From VFZS01 sp964353255 (GTDB taxonomy: Bacteria; Acidobacteriota; Terriglobia; Bryobacterales; Bryobacteraceae): a stretch of DNA of 5,753 bases. Below are positions 1-5,753 of this stretch, piece by piece (the stretch's first letter is position 1; each line of letters opens with the position of its first letter). The stretch spans positions 1 through 5,753 of the forward strand of contig CAYGVJ010000207.1 of the NCBI GenBank assembly GCA_964353255.1, read 5' to 3'. Below the pieces are notes generated by a model. It had not been told where the DNA came from. It was given only the letters and a program-made list of their open reading frames with translations, and ran no database searches. The position numbers and the translations under genes were made by a program.

Positions 1-726
1 GACGGTGCCGTCCCAGGTCCGGTTGTTGGCGGTGACAACCCGAGGCGTCAGGCGGAAGGGGCGGGCGCGGGTGTAACGGGCGGTCAAGATGGTGGGCCCG
101 GTAATGTGGTAGTCACCTCGAATCACGGCGTGATCGTCGTTGCCCTGCTCGCTGCCGGCCCCGACCCAGCCGCCGGTGTTCGCAGTCGCCGCATAAGGCT
201 GGTTCGGCTCCGGGTAGACGGAGAACATCTTGTCATAGATCTTGGTGACCGCCCGGACGCGGGCTTTGAATTCCTTGGTGGGGACCTGCTCGTTGAGGGC
301 CTGGAAGCCGCGCTGGCGGTAGCCGTCGGAGGCGCCGAAGAGGAACAGCTTGTTCTTGATGGCGGGCCCGCCCAGCGAGCCGCCGAACTGGTTGTAAACA
401 ACACCCGGTTTGGTGCGGAGGAACTGCTGGCGCGCGTTCAGGTTCTCCGTGTTGTTCAGCCAGAAAGCGCTGCCGTGGAGCTGGTTCGTGCCGCTTTTAG
501 TGATGATATTGACGTTGCCGGACAAGGTGTTGGCGATTTCAGCGGAGGCGATGCCCTTGGCCAGGTATCTCTCCAGTTCGGCCGCGGCAAACCGCACGAG
601 TTCGGCCGCGTTCGCTTCGCATTCCACCCGCGGCACGGCCCGCCGTGTGGCCGGCCACGCCCCCGGCGGCGCCCCCAGCGCGGAGGCCGCCAAGGCGCCC
701 AAGAAGTCCCGTCTCTTCGATCCCAT
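1..726 (-). CDS. Chimeric ORF: Tat-signal N-terminus fused in frame to the middle of a TonB-dependent receptor (3' end outside window)
   Basis: The frame stays open for 242 codons from the ATG at 726 to the left edge, so the gene is partial. Residues 1-26 form a twin-arginine signal (KRRDFLG followed by an Ala/Gly/Leu-rich stretch). Residues about 38-57 (AELVRFAAAELERYLAK) resemble the N-terminal alpha/beta domain found in front of alpha-glucuronidase or DUF4838-type hydrolases; that family call is tentative. From residue 58 (GIASAE) the protein is plainly an Oar-like TonB-dependent receptor: SGNVNIITKSGTNQLHGSAF, YNQFGGSLGGPAIKNKLF, DGYRQRGF and RGDYHITG line up with residues 221-402 of the complete receptor in this window, at roughly half identity by eye. 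The receptor's Sec signal, regulatory-like domain and most of the plug (about 220 residues) are missing. A functional receptor is therefore unlikely; this is probably a deletion product or an assembly chimera. The start lies 43 bases after the oxidoreductase stop with only a weak GGGGTG upstream. The receptor identity is secure, the function is not. Confidence 0.8.
   Translation of the reverse strand, partial: MGSKRRDFLGALAASALGAPPGAWPATRRAVPRVECEANAAELVRFAAAELERYLAKGIASAEIANTLSGNVNIITKSGTNQLHGSAFWLNNTENLNARQQFLRTKPGVVYNQFGGSLGGPAIKNKLFLFGASDGYRQRGFQALNEQVPTKEFKARVRAVTKIYDKMFSVYPEPNQPYAATANTGGWVGAGSEQGNDDHAVIRGDYHITGPTILTARYTRARPFRLTPRVVTANNRTWDGTV
553..558 (-). other. Fusion breakpoint inside the chimeric ORF
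   Basis: This is the approximate joint between the Tat/hydrolase-like N-terminus (ending ...LERYLAK) and the receptor body (starting GIASAE...). It is placed where similarity to the intact receptor begins: GIAPPE there, GIASAE here. The joint could lie several codons to either side, because the parent of the N-terminal piece is not in the window. The reading frame is kept across it. Confidence 0.6.
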
Positions 727-769
727 GGTCTGAGGTGCACCCCAAGGGTTGGACAACGAATGGATGCCT

Positions 770-2041
770 CTACAGCGCCGGCAACTCGTAGCCCTTGCGG
801 CGCGGCCGGGTCAGCAGACTGCTGGCTTCCGCGTCGCCGATGAAACGCTCGGCGGCCGGGTCCCATGCGAGCTTGCGGCCAAGCCTCCGCGTGATGTTCG
901 CCAGATGGCACACCGTCACGGACCGGTGCCCGATCTCCACGTCAGCCAGCGGCCGCCTGCGGGTTCGCATACACTCCAGCCAGTCTTGCATGTGGTACTT
1001 GGCCTGCCACAGCGCCGCCTCGTCGCGCCACTTCTGCACTTCCTCGGGAGGCGGCAGTTGCTTGACCATGTCTGGCGGGTCCGTCCGGAACATGTTCCGA
1101 ATGATTTCAATCCGCCCCTTCTCGCCGACGAAGATAGCGCCTCCCCGCAGATCGCTGTTGGGCACTTCCAGCCGCACGGGCACGCCATTGGCGTAACGGT
1201 AAGCCAGTGAGCCCTTCGGGCTGATGCCGTCGGTAATGGGCCAGAACTCGACTGGCCCGCTCTCGTCCATGCCCAGCGCGGACTGTATTTGATCGAGCCC
1301 GTGGGCGCCCCAGTTGGTCATCTCGCCGCCCCGGAAATCCCACCCAGCGATAGCCTTGGGGTGATAGGGCCGCATCGCTGCCTGGCCGACCAACACGTCC
1401 CAATCGAGCGTTTCGGGCACCGGCTCGGCCGGCAGGTCCCGCGGCGAAGGCCCGGGAGAGCTGTAGTTCAGGCCCTGCACAAATACCAGAGGCCCCAGCC
1501 CGCCGCTCCGCACGAGGTCGGACCCGAGCCGGTTCATGGCCATGGACCGCTGCTGGCTGCCGACCTGAACCACGCGATTCAGCTTGCGCGCCACGCGCAC
1601 CAGCGCGCGCCCCTCCTCGACGTAGAGCGATAACGGCTTCTCAACGTAGACGTCCTTGCCCGCCAGGCACGCGTGCATCGAGCAGAGCACGTGCCAATGC
1701 TCGCCGGTAGCGACGATCACGCCGTCAATGTTCTTCTGGTCCAGCAGCCGCCGGTAATCCTGAAAGATGCGCCACTTCGCCTTTCTCTTCGACGTCGCGT
1801 CGTCGCACTTCCTCAAGTAGCAGTCGGCGACCGCGACGATCTCGCCCTGCTCGGGCAACTGGTCGATCAGCAGGTTGCCACGATTGCCCACGCCGATGAC
1901 GCCGACCGGGATGCGGTCGTTCGCGCCCGGCTTTCCAGGCGCCCCGAGCACGTGACGAGGAATAATCATCGGAGCCGACGCCCCCAACAGAGTGCCCTGC
2001 TTGACCAGTTCCCTCCGTGATAATTGCCGATCTTGACCCAT
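770..2041 (-). CDS. Tat-exported Gfo/Idh/MocA family oxidoreductase
   Basis: A complete 423-residue protein. The N-terminus carries a twin-arginine signal (SRRELVK at 8-14, then a weakly hydrophobic stretch to about residue 34), so it should be exported folded, with its nicotinamide cofactor bound, to the periplasm. The Rossmann dinucleotide motif is GVIGVGNRG at 47-55. The family's catalytic lysine sits in VEKPLS at 133-138, and WGAHGLDQ (244-251) supplies the histidine/aspartate pair expected in the substrate domain. A later strand GEKGRIEI and the C-terminal pattern of ITRRLGRKLAWDP followed by FIGDAEAS and LLTRP are typical of the long Gfo/Idh/MocA proteins common in Acidobacteria, Planctomycetes and Verrucomicrobia. 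Members oxidise or reduce sugars and cyclitols with NAD(P); the substrate here cannot be read from sequence. The start is well fixed by AAGGAGAGG just upstream. It follows the truncated hydrolase gene by 16 bases and looks fully intact, unlike both downstream and upstream neighbours. Confidence 0.93.
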   Translation of the reverse strand: MGQDRQLSRRELVKQGTLLGASAPMIIPRHVLGAPGKPGANDRIPVGVIGVGNRGNLLIDQLPEQGEIVAVADCYLRKCDDATSKRKAKWRIFQDYRRLLDQKNIDGVIVATGEHWHVLCSMHACLAGKDVYVEKPLSLYVEEGRALVRVARKLNRVVQVGSQQRSMAMNRLGSDLVRSGGLGPLVFVQGLNYSSPGPSPRDLPAEPVPETLDWDVLVGQAAMRPYHPKAIAGWDFRGGEMTNWGAHGLDQIQSALGMDESGPVEFWPITDGISPKGSLAYRYANGVPVRLEVPNSDLRGGAIFVGEKGRIEIIRNMFRTDPPDMVKQLPPPEEVQKWRDEAALWQAKYHMQDWLECMRTRRRPLADVEIGHRSVTVCHLANITRRLGRKLAWDPAAERFIGDAEASSLLTRPRRKGYELPAL

Positions 2042-2044
2042 GAA

Positions 2045-2053
2045 CCTCTCCTT
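2045..2053 (-). promoter_or_regulatory. Ribosome binding site of the Gfo/Idh/MocA gene
   Basis: Read on the minus strand, AAGGAGAGG sits with AGGAG six bases before the ATG at 2041. This strong Shine-Dalgarno match decides the start. It lies just after the stop codon of the truncated hydrolase ORF, so translational coupling is possible. Confidence 0.8.
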
Positions 2054-2057
2054 TCAG

Positions 2058-2450
2058 TCACCCGGGCTTGCAGCGCCCCTCCGCGACGTGGTGGCCCAGC
2101 CCACAACTGATCGCGTTGTAGTCCGTCGCGTGCTTTACGGGAGGCAGAAACTCGGTCAGGATGAATCCCGCGGGCGTCTGCTTGATATGCTTACGAAAGA
2201 CCCACCAGCGGTAGTGATAGGTCCGCTCGACCTCCGGATCCGGACACGTGAACCGGGGGACGTTGGCCTCGATCCACGTCCACGCGCCCGCGTTCGGGAC
2301 GTAGTTGACCACGTCCTCTTCAACCATCCCGTTGAAGTACTCGATGCAATGCCGGAATGCGTCCGCGTCAAGGATGCGGGGCGAGCCAGAAGCCGCCTCA
2401 GCTTTGCCCGGCAGAACCGCCGCCAGTAGTATGGCCGCCGAAACCCGCAT
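2058..2450 (-). CDS. Truncated secreted glycoside hydrolase, N-terminal fragment only
   Basis: From the ATG at 2450 this gives 130 residues. MRVSAAILLAAVLPGKAEA is a plausible Sec signal peptide, which is why this start is preferred over in-frame GTG codons at 2474 and 2495. The mature part (DADAFRHCIEYFNGMVEEDVVNYVPN, split here as DADAFRHCIEYFNG and MVEEDVVNYVPN, then CPDPEVERTYHYRWWVFRKH, TEFLPPV, AISCGLGHH, EGR) resembles from memory the opening of large bacterial (alpha/alpha)6-barrel hydrolases annotated as MGH1-like or trehalase/GH63-like, usually several hundred residues long. Here similarity stops at EGR (codon 2073-2075), followed by only Cys-Lys-Pro-Gly and TGA. The catalytic barrel, including its acid and base, is absent, so no enzyme activity is expected. 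A simple frameshift cannot explain this, because only about 30 bases remain before the next gene. It is best read as a deletion remnant. Family assignment is moderately sure; truncation is more sure than the exact family. Confidence 0.65.
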   Translation of the reverse strand: MRVSAAILLAAVLPGKAEAASGSPRILDADAFRHCIEYFNGMVEEDVVNYVPNAGAWTWIEANVPRFTCPDPEVERTYHYRWWVFRKHIKQTPAGFILTEFLPPVKHATDYNAISCGLGHHVAEGRCKPG

Positions 2451-2458
2451 TGGTTCGC

Positions 2459-2491
2459 GTCCGGCTCTCCTCACGGGGAGGAGAGCCGGAC
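2459..2491. repeat. Perfect 14-bp inverted repeat (hairpin) between receptor and truncated hydrolase
   Basis: Arms at 2459-2472 and 2478-2491 are exact reverse complements (GTCCGGCTCTCCTC and its complement) around a 5-base loop. It starts 33 bases after the receptor stop codon and ends 8 bases before the preferred ATG of the next gene. No T-run follows on either strand, so it is not a standard intrinsic terminator. On the transcript, the only purine-rich Shine-Dalgarno-like run before that ATG (GAGGAG) lies inside the downstream arm and would be base-paired. Possible roles are transcript stability or processing after the abundant receptor message, or damping of downstream translation. The structure is certain; the role is inference. 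Confidence 0.75.
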
Positions 2492-2523
2492 TCACTCATC
2501 TTCGGCCGGCAGGCCGGCACCTG

Positions 2524-5484
2524 TCAAAAGGTCAACCGTGCGCTGAACTGCACCAGGCGCGCTCCCCGTGTAGAGGTGAAACGGCCGAAGTTGCCTGCGT
2601 CAATGCCGGTCGAAATCCCCGAGAAATTGGTGTGGTTCAGCGAATTGAACATGTCGCAACGGACCTGGACGCGGTAACGCTCGAATAGCTGCATGTTCTT
2701 CGACAGTGACAAATCAAGATTCCAGAGTCCAGGGCCACGCAAGGCATTGCGGCCCAGATTGCCGGGATGCACCGGAGCGCCGCCCGCGCCGATCGCCACC
2801 TTCGCGAAGGCGGACTTGTTCAGATACTGGAGCGTCGCCTCCGGGTCGGGAGCGTACGGGTTGCCGCCGGCATAATCCGGCCGGCTGCTCACGTGCGTGG
2901 TGCTTTGCGTGGCGTTGACAGGGAAGCCGCTCTCCGCGGTATAGATTCCCGCGAGCTGCCAGCCGCCAAGGAGCAGTCTGGCGCCCCGGCCGGCGCTGCT
3001 TGTCAGCCTCCTCAACGGCAGCTCATAAAGGAAGTCCGTGTGGAAGTGGTGGCGAATGTCGAACGGGCTGGGGCCGCGATCACCCCGGATATTGTTGGTA
3101 TCCTGGGGCGGGTTCGGGCCGCCCAGACCCGCGAGGTTGGTGTGGGAGATGGTGTTGGCATAGACATACACGGCGCCCATCTGGAAGTTGTTCGAGAAAC
3201 GCTTGCGCAGCGTGTTTTGCCAAGCGTTGTAGTGGACGCTCTCCGAGCCGTCGAAGTAGTGGAACTCCGAGTAACCGGGGTACGGGCGAAGGCCGGTTAC
3301 GGGATCGACCTTGTTCACCTGGAGCTCGACGTTGGCATGGACGGCGTGGTTGCCGACGTAGGCGGTCTCAAATGACAGGTTGCTGGCTATCTCCCGCGAC
3401 ACACTGAGGGTCCACTGCAAGCTGTACGGTTGTGGGAAATGCTGCGAAATGACCGATCCGGCGATCGGCCCGCCTCCGCCCCTGACCAGAGGAAGAATAG
3501 CGTCGTTGGTGGTGGGGTAGCGAATGTTGTACTTCTGCGCTTCCGCCTTGCTGAAGATCACCCGGTTGGGCTCGTCGATAGCGTTCTGGATAAGCTCGAC
3601 GGGCCCGCCAAAGTGGTTGTGGAAGCTGGTCAGCTTGCCCGCGCCCGCGCGCAGGACCGTCTTGGGAGCCAGGATCCAGGCAAAACCAAGGCGCGGTGAG
3701 AAGTCCAGCCAGTTGGCCCGGTAGATGCTGTTGGGATCTATATAGGGACCGAGGCCGAACGGCCCGGTGCGGTTGAACAGGCGCCCCGAGGATTCCTTCG
3801 GCACGGCGAAGTGATCGTAGCGTACGCCAAAGTTCAGCATGAGGTTCTTGCTGAGACGGAAGTCGTCCTGAATGAAGTAGCCGTTGACCCAGTTGTACAG
3901 GTTGTAGGGTCTGACGCCGAAGCTGATGGTCACCTGGCTGGGGATGTTGGCCAGAAGGTCCGCCACGGAGGAGAACTGGAATTCCGGCACAGTGACGTTA
4001 TTGCGTCCGGACTTATAAATGTGGAAAATGCCGCCCAGCTTGATGGCATGCCGGCCCCGCTGCATGGCCAGCACTTCTTCGAAGCTGTAGTTCGGCCCGA
4101 TGTTCGACATTGCCTCGCCAGTGTTGCTGAAGCCTAGCGAGCCGGTGATGGCGCTGATGCCCAGCTCAAAAATGTGGTCGAGACGCTCCCGTTCGTAGCG
4201 GTTGTAACCGATGCGGGTTTCCGCGCTCCAGCTCGCCGCCGAGTGGATAAGGCTTAGCACGGCCTTGTTGTTCTTCACGTCGATGGTGCGGAAATTCGCC
4301 GGCGACACTCGCGGCTCAAGCCGGAAGGGGGTGTCCTGGGTGTAACGCACGGCCAGCAGATTCGAGTCCGTGATCTGATAGTCGCCGCGGACGCTGAAGT
4401 GGTTGGTGCGGTCGGCAGTCGACCCGGCGCTCTGGTAGAAACCGGTCACCGCGCCTGGCGCGTAAGCGGTGTTCGGCAGCGGGAATGTGTCGAAGAACGC
4501 CTTCATTCCGGGAACCGCGGCCACGGCCATCTGGCGGAACTCTTGAGTGGGCACATTGCCGTTGACCGACGTGAACGCACGCTGGCGGTAGCCTTCGTAC
4601 ACGGCGAAGAAAAACAGCTTGTTGCGGATCGCGGGGCCGCCCAGCGAACCGCCAAACTGGTTGAAGACCAGCGGCGGATTCGTGGCCAGGAACTGGTTTC
4701 GCGCGCTGAAGTTCTCCAGGCGATTGTTCTCAAACAGGGAACCGTGCAGCTCGTTGGTGCCGCTCTTGGTGATCACGTTGACGTTGCCGGTCATGGTGGG
4801 GCCGGTCTCCGGGGGCGCGATGCCGCTGGTCACCGTCACCTCGCGCACCGCCTCCAGGCTCACCGCTTTGATGAACCCCAGCGACGCCATGGACTCGGAT
4901 TCCCCATTGCCGCTGGCGTCGGCGCCATCCACGGTGAAGCGGAAGCCATCGGGCGGCAGACCGTTCATGGCCACGGCGCTGCCGCTGACGATCAAGCCGG
5001 CGCCGAGTGAAATCAGGGTGCTCCAGTCGCGGTTGGCCGTGGGCAGCTCCATCACTCGCAGGGTGTTCAGGGAGTGATCCTGCTCGGCGTTCACCGTATT
5101 AACGAGCGGGACCTCCGCATTCACGGTGACGCTTTCCGTCAGTTCGCCGAGAGCCAGCGAGTACTTGAACCGCACCTGCTGTCCCCCGGCGAGTTCCACT
5201 CCCGTGCTGCGGTTTTCCTTGAAACCGGCAACCCGGATGAAGATTGAGTAGCGGCCCACTGGCAGGAATGTGAAGGTGAACTCGCCGCCGGCGTTCGTGG
5301 TCGTCTTCCACGTTCCGCCGGTTTGTTCGTTGGTGGCGGTAACGCTGGCCTGGGCGACTGCGGCGCCGGAGGGGTCAGTCACCGTCCCATAAATCGTTGC
5401 GGTCGTGACCTGAGCCAAAGAGAGCGCAGGCATAGTCAGCAGCAAAACGGCCACCACAGCAGGCCAATGATTAACGCGAAACAT
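2524..5484 (-). CDS. TonB-dependent receptor, Oar-like, with carboxypeptidase-regulatory-like domain
   Basis: A complete 986-residue outer-membrane protein. Residues 1-24 are a Sec signal (MFRVNHWPAVVAVLLLTMPA, then LSLA before QVTTA). Residues about 28-112 form a carboxypeptidase-regulatory/Cna-B-like beta sandwich (ATIYGTVTDPSGAAV, NAGGEFTFTFLPVGRYSI, VAGFKE). A plug-like segment follows (about 125-245: MELPTANRDWSTLISLGAG, FTVDGADASG, VREVTVTSGIA, GNVNVITKSGTNELHGS). The rest is a beta-barrel with GGSLGGPAIRNKLFFF, FIQDDFRLSKNLMLNFGVRYDHF, WLDFSPRLGFAW and FNSLNHTNF, ending in the outer-membrane terminal phenylalanine (FSARLTF). Length fits, or is slightly below, the acidobacterial Oar-like group, which is often near 1,000-1,200. 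Such receptors use TonB-ExbBD energy to import large substrates, probably oligosaccharides, though ligand cannot be told from sequence. No SusD partner is adjacent. The gene starts 33 bases after an oxidoreductase and shares its middle section with the chimeric ORF at the left edge. Confidence 0.95.
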   Translation of the reverse strand: MFRVNHWPAVVAVLLLTMPALSLAQVTTATIYGTVTDPSGAAVAQASVTATNEQTGGTWKTTTNAGGEFTFTFLPVGRYSIFIRVAGFKENRSTGVELAGGQQVRFKYSLALGELTESVTVNAEVPLVNTVNAEQDHSLNTLRVMELPTANRDWSTLISLGAGLIVSGSAVAMNGLPPDGFRFTVDGADASGNGESESMASLGFIKAVSLEAVREVTVTSGIAPPETGPTMTGNVNVITKSGTNELHGSLFENNRLENFSARNQFLATNPPLVFNQFGGSLGGPAIRNKLFFFAVYEGYRQRAFTSVNGNVPTQEFRQMAVAAVPGMKAFFDTFPLPNTAYAPGAVTGFYQSAGSTADRTNHFSVRGDYQITDSNLLAVRYTQDTPFRLEPRVSPANFRTIDVKNNKAVLSLIHSAASWSAETRIGYNRYERERLDHIFELGISAITGSLGFSNTGEAMSNIGPNYSFEEVLAMQRGRHAIKLGGIFHIYKSGRNNVTVPEFQFSSVADLLANIPSQVTISFGVRPYNLYNWVNGYFIQDDFRLSKNLMLNFGVRYDHFAVPKESSGRLFNRTGPFGLGPYIDPNSIYRANWLDFSPRLGFAWILAPKTVLRAGAGKLTSFHNHFGGPVELIQNAIDEPNRVIFSKAEAQKYNIRYPTTNDAILPLVRGGGGPIAGSVISQHFPQPYSLQWTLSVSREIASNLSFETAYVGNHAVHANVELQVNKVDPVTGLRPYPGYSEFHYFDGSESVHYNAWQNTLRKRFSNNFQMGAVYVYANTISHTNLAGLGGPNPPQDTNNIRGDRGPSPFDIRHHFHTDFLYELPLRRLTSSAGRGARLLLGGWQLAGIYTAESGFPVNATQSTTHVSSRPDYAGGNPYAPDPEATLQYLNKSAFAKVAIGAGGAPVHPGNLGRNALRGPGLWNLDLSLSKNMQLFERYRVQVRCDMFNSLNHTNFSGISTGIDAGNFGRFTSTRGARLVQFSARLTF

Positions 5485-5491
5485 ACCTCAT

Positions 5492-5497
5492 CCTCCT
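5492..5497 (-). promoter_or_regulatory. Ribosome binding site of the TonB-dependent receptor
   Basis: On the minus strand a perfect AGGAGG lies seven bases before the ATG at 5484. It fixes the receptor start and suggests strong translation. It falls in the 33-base gap after the upstream oxidoreductase stop, where no promoter is evident, consistent with co-transcription. Confidence 0.85.
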
Positions 5498-5517
5498 GTT
5501 GCCAATCCTGTTCACCC

Positions 5518-5753
5518 TCACACGCCCCTCGGCGTGCCCCAGTGCCGGCGATACTCGCGGCCCAGCAGCCGGTTGGCCTCGGGATCGCCCAGGATGGTCT
5601 CGGTTCGCGGCTCGAACTTCACCACTCGTCCGGTCCGCGCCACGATGTTGCCCAGATGGCAGTGCAGCGCCGAGAGGTGTCCGGTCTCGATGTCGGCATT
5701 CGGCGCCTGGCGGCTGCGCACGCAGTCGATGAAGTTCGCCGCGTGCGAATCGC
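5518..5753 (-). CDS. Gfo/Idh/MocA family oxidoreductase, C-terminal end only (5' part outside window)
   Basis: The frame is open from the right edge and ends in TGA at 5518-5520, giving the last 77 residues. They begin DSHAANFIDCVRSRQAPNAD and continue IETGHLSALHCHLGNIVART. This matches the C-terminal end of the complete oxidoreductase in the window piece by piece: WLECMRTRRRPLADVEIGH against FIDCVRSRQAPNADIETGH, CHLANI against CHLGNI, and FIGDAEASSLL against ILGDPEANRLL. The final helix and tail pattern (GDPEANRLLGREYRR) is that of the long bacterial Gfo/Idh/MocA group. The Rossmann fold, catalytic lysine and any export signal lie beyond the edge, so location and substrate cannot be judged. 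An internal GTG (at 5721) would make a shorter frame but is not a real start, because homology extends upstream of it to the window edge. Placement directly ahead of the receptor suggests a shared operon. Confidence 0.87.
   Translation of the reverse strand, partial: DSHAANFIDCVRSRQAPNADIETGHLSALHCHLGNIVARTGRVVKFEPRTETILGDPEANRLLGREYRRHWGTPRGV

Noticed and set aside
106..843. Long plus-strand open frame of 245 codons opposite the chimeric receptor ORF
   Set aside because: It is a high-GC shadow: composition is Arg/Ala/Gly/Pro-rich with no recognisable domain, while the opposite strand carries clear receptor motifs.
2042..2075. Simple frameshift or sequencing error as the cause of the short hydrolase
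   Set aside because: Only about 30 bases separate the loss of similarity from the next gene's ATG, and the other two frames there do not extend the family, so several hundred residues are physically missing.
2459..2491. Hairpin as a Rho-independent terminator for the receptor gene
   Set aside because: The stem is excellent but no T-run follows on either strand, and it abuts the next start codon, so it is reported as an inverted repeat only.
2503..2519. GGCCGGC repeated twice with one base between, next to the hairpin
   Set aside because: Short GC-rich repeat easily expected by chance at this base composition; a fold would have a loop of only about two bases.
2767..3375. Plus-strand open frame of about 200 codons, and a similar one at 4399-5010
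   Set aside because: Both lie entirely antisense to the intact TonB-dependent receptor and show no family motif; they follow from its codon bias.
1..5753. CRISPR array, tRNA or rRNA genes, insertion sequences, toxin-antitoxin or defence genes
   Set aside because: No spaced direct repeats, cloverleaf-like or rRNA sequence, transposase motifs or small paired genes were seen; the coding genes account for nearly all of the window.

Overview
The window reads as a piece of a Gram-negative, GC-rich genome, most likely Acidobacteriota of the Solibacter/Bryobacter type. The evidence is an Oar-like TonB-dependent receptor with an N-terminal carboxypeptidase-regulatory-like domain and a C-terminal 'FNSLNHTNF' signature, a Tat-exported Gfo/Idh/MocA oxidoreductase, and fragments of glycoside-hydrolase-type exported proteins. 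The taxonomic call is inference from protein style. No marker gene is present.

Every supported gene lies on the minus strand, so transcription runs from high to low coordinates. In that order: (1) the last 77 codons of a Gfo/Idh/MocA oxidoreductase, entering from the right edge (5518-5753); (2) a complete 986-residue TonB-dependent receptor (2524-5484) with an excellent ribosome binding site; (3) a 73-base spacer with a perfect 14-bp hairpin (2459-2491); (4) a short secreted protein that matches only the N-terminal part of a large (alpha/alpha)6-type glycoside hydrolase and ends abruptly (2058-2450); (5) a complete Tat-exported Gfo/Idh/MocA oxidoreductase (770-2041); (6) an open frame leaving the left edge (1-726). 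Gene 6 is a chimera: its first ~57 codons come from a different Tat-exported protein and join in frame to the middle of a second TonB-dependent receptor.

Spacers are 33, 73, 16 and 43 bases, so the genes look like one operon. The apparent theme is uptake and periplasmic processing of a glycoside or modified sugar: an outer-membrane transporter, periplasmic NAD(P)-dependent sugar oxidoreductases, and (formerly) glycoside hydrolases. The two most notable points are breakpoints at about 2070 and 556, one on each side of the intact oxidoreductase. At each, the 5' part of an exported hydrolase-like gene is cut and joined to unrelated sequence. Either this operon has undergone two clean deletions, or the contig is a chimeric assembly. 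No CRISPR array, tRNA, rRNA, insertion sequence or convincing novel system was seen.
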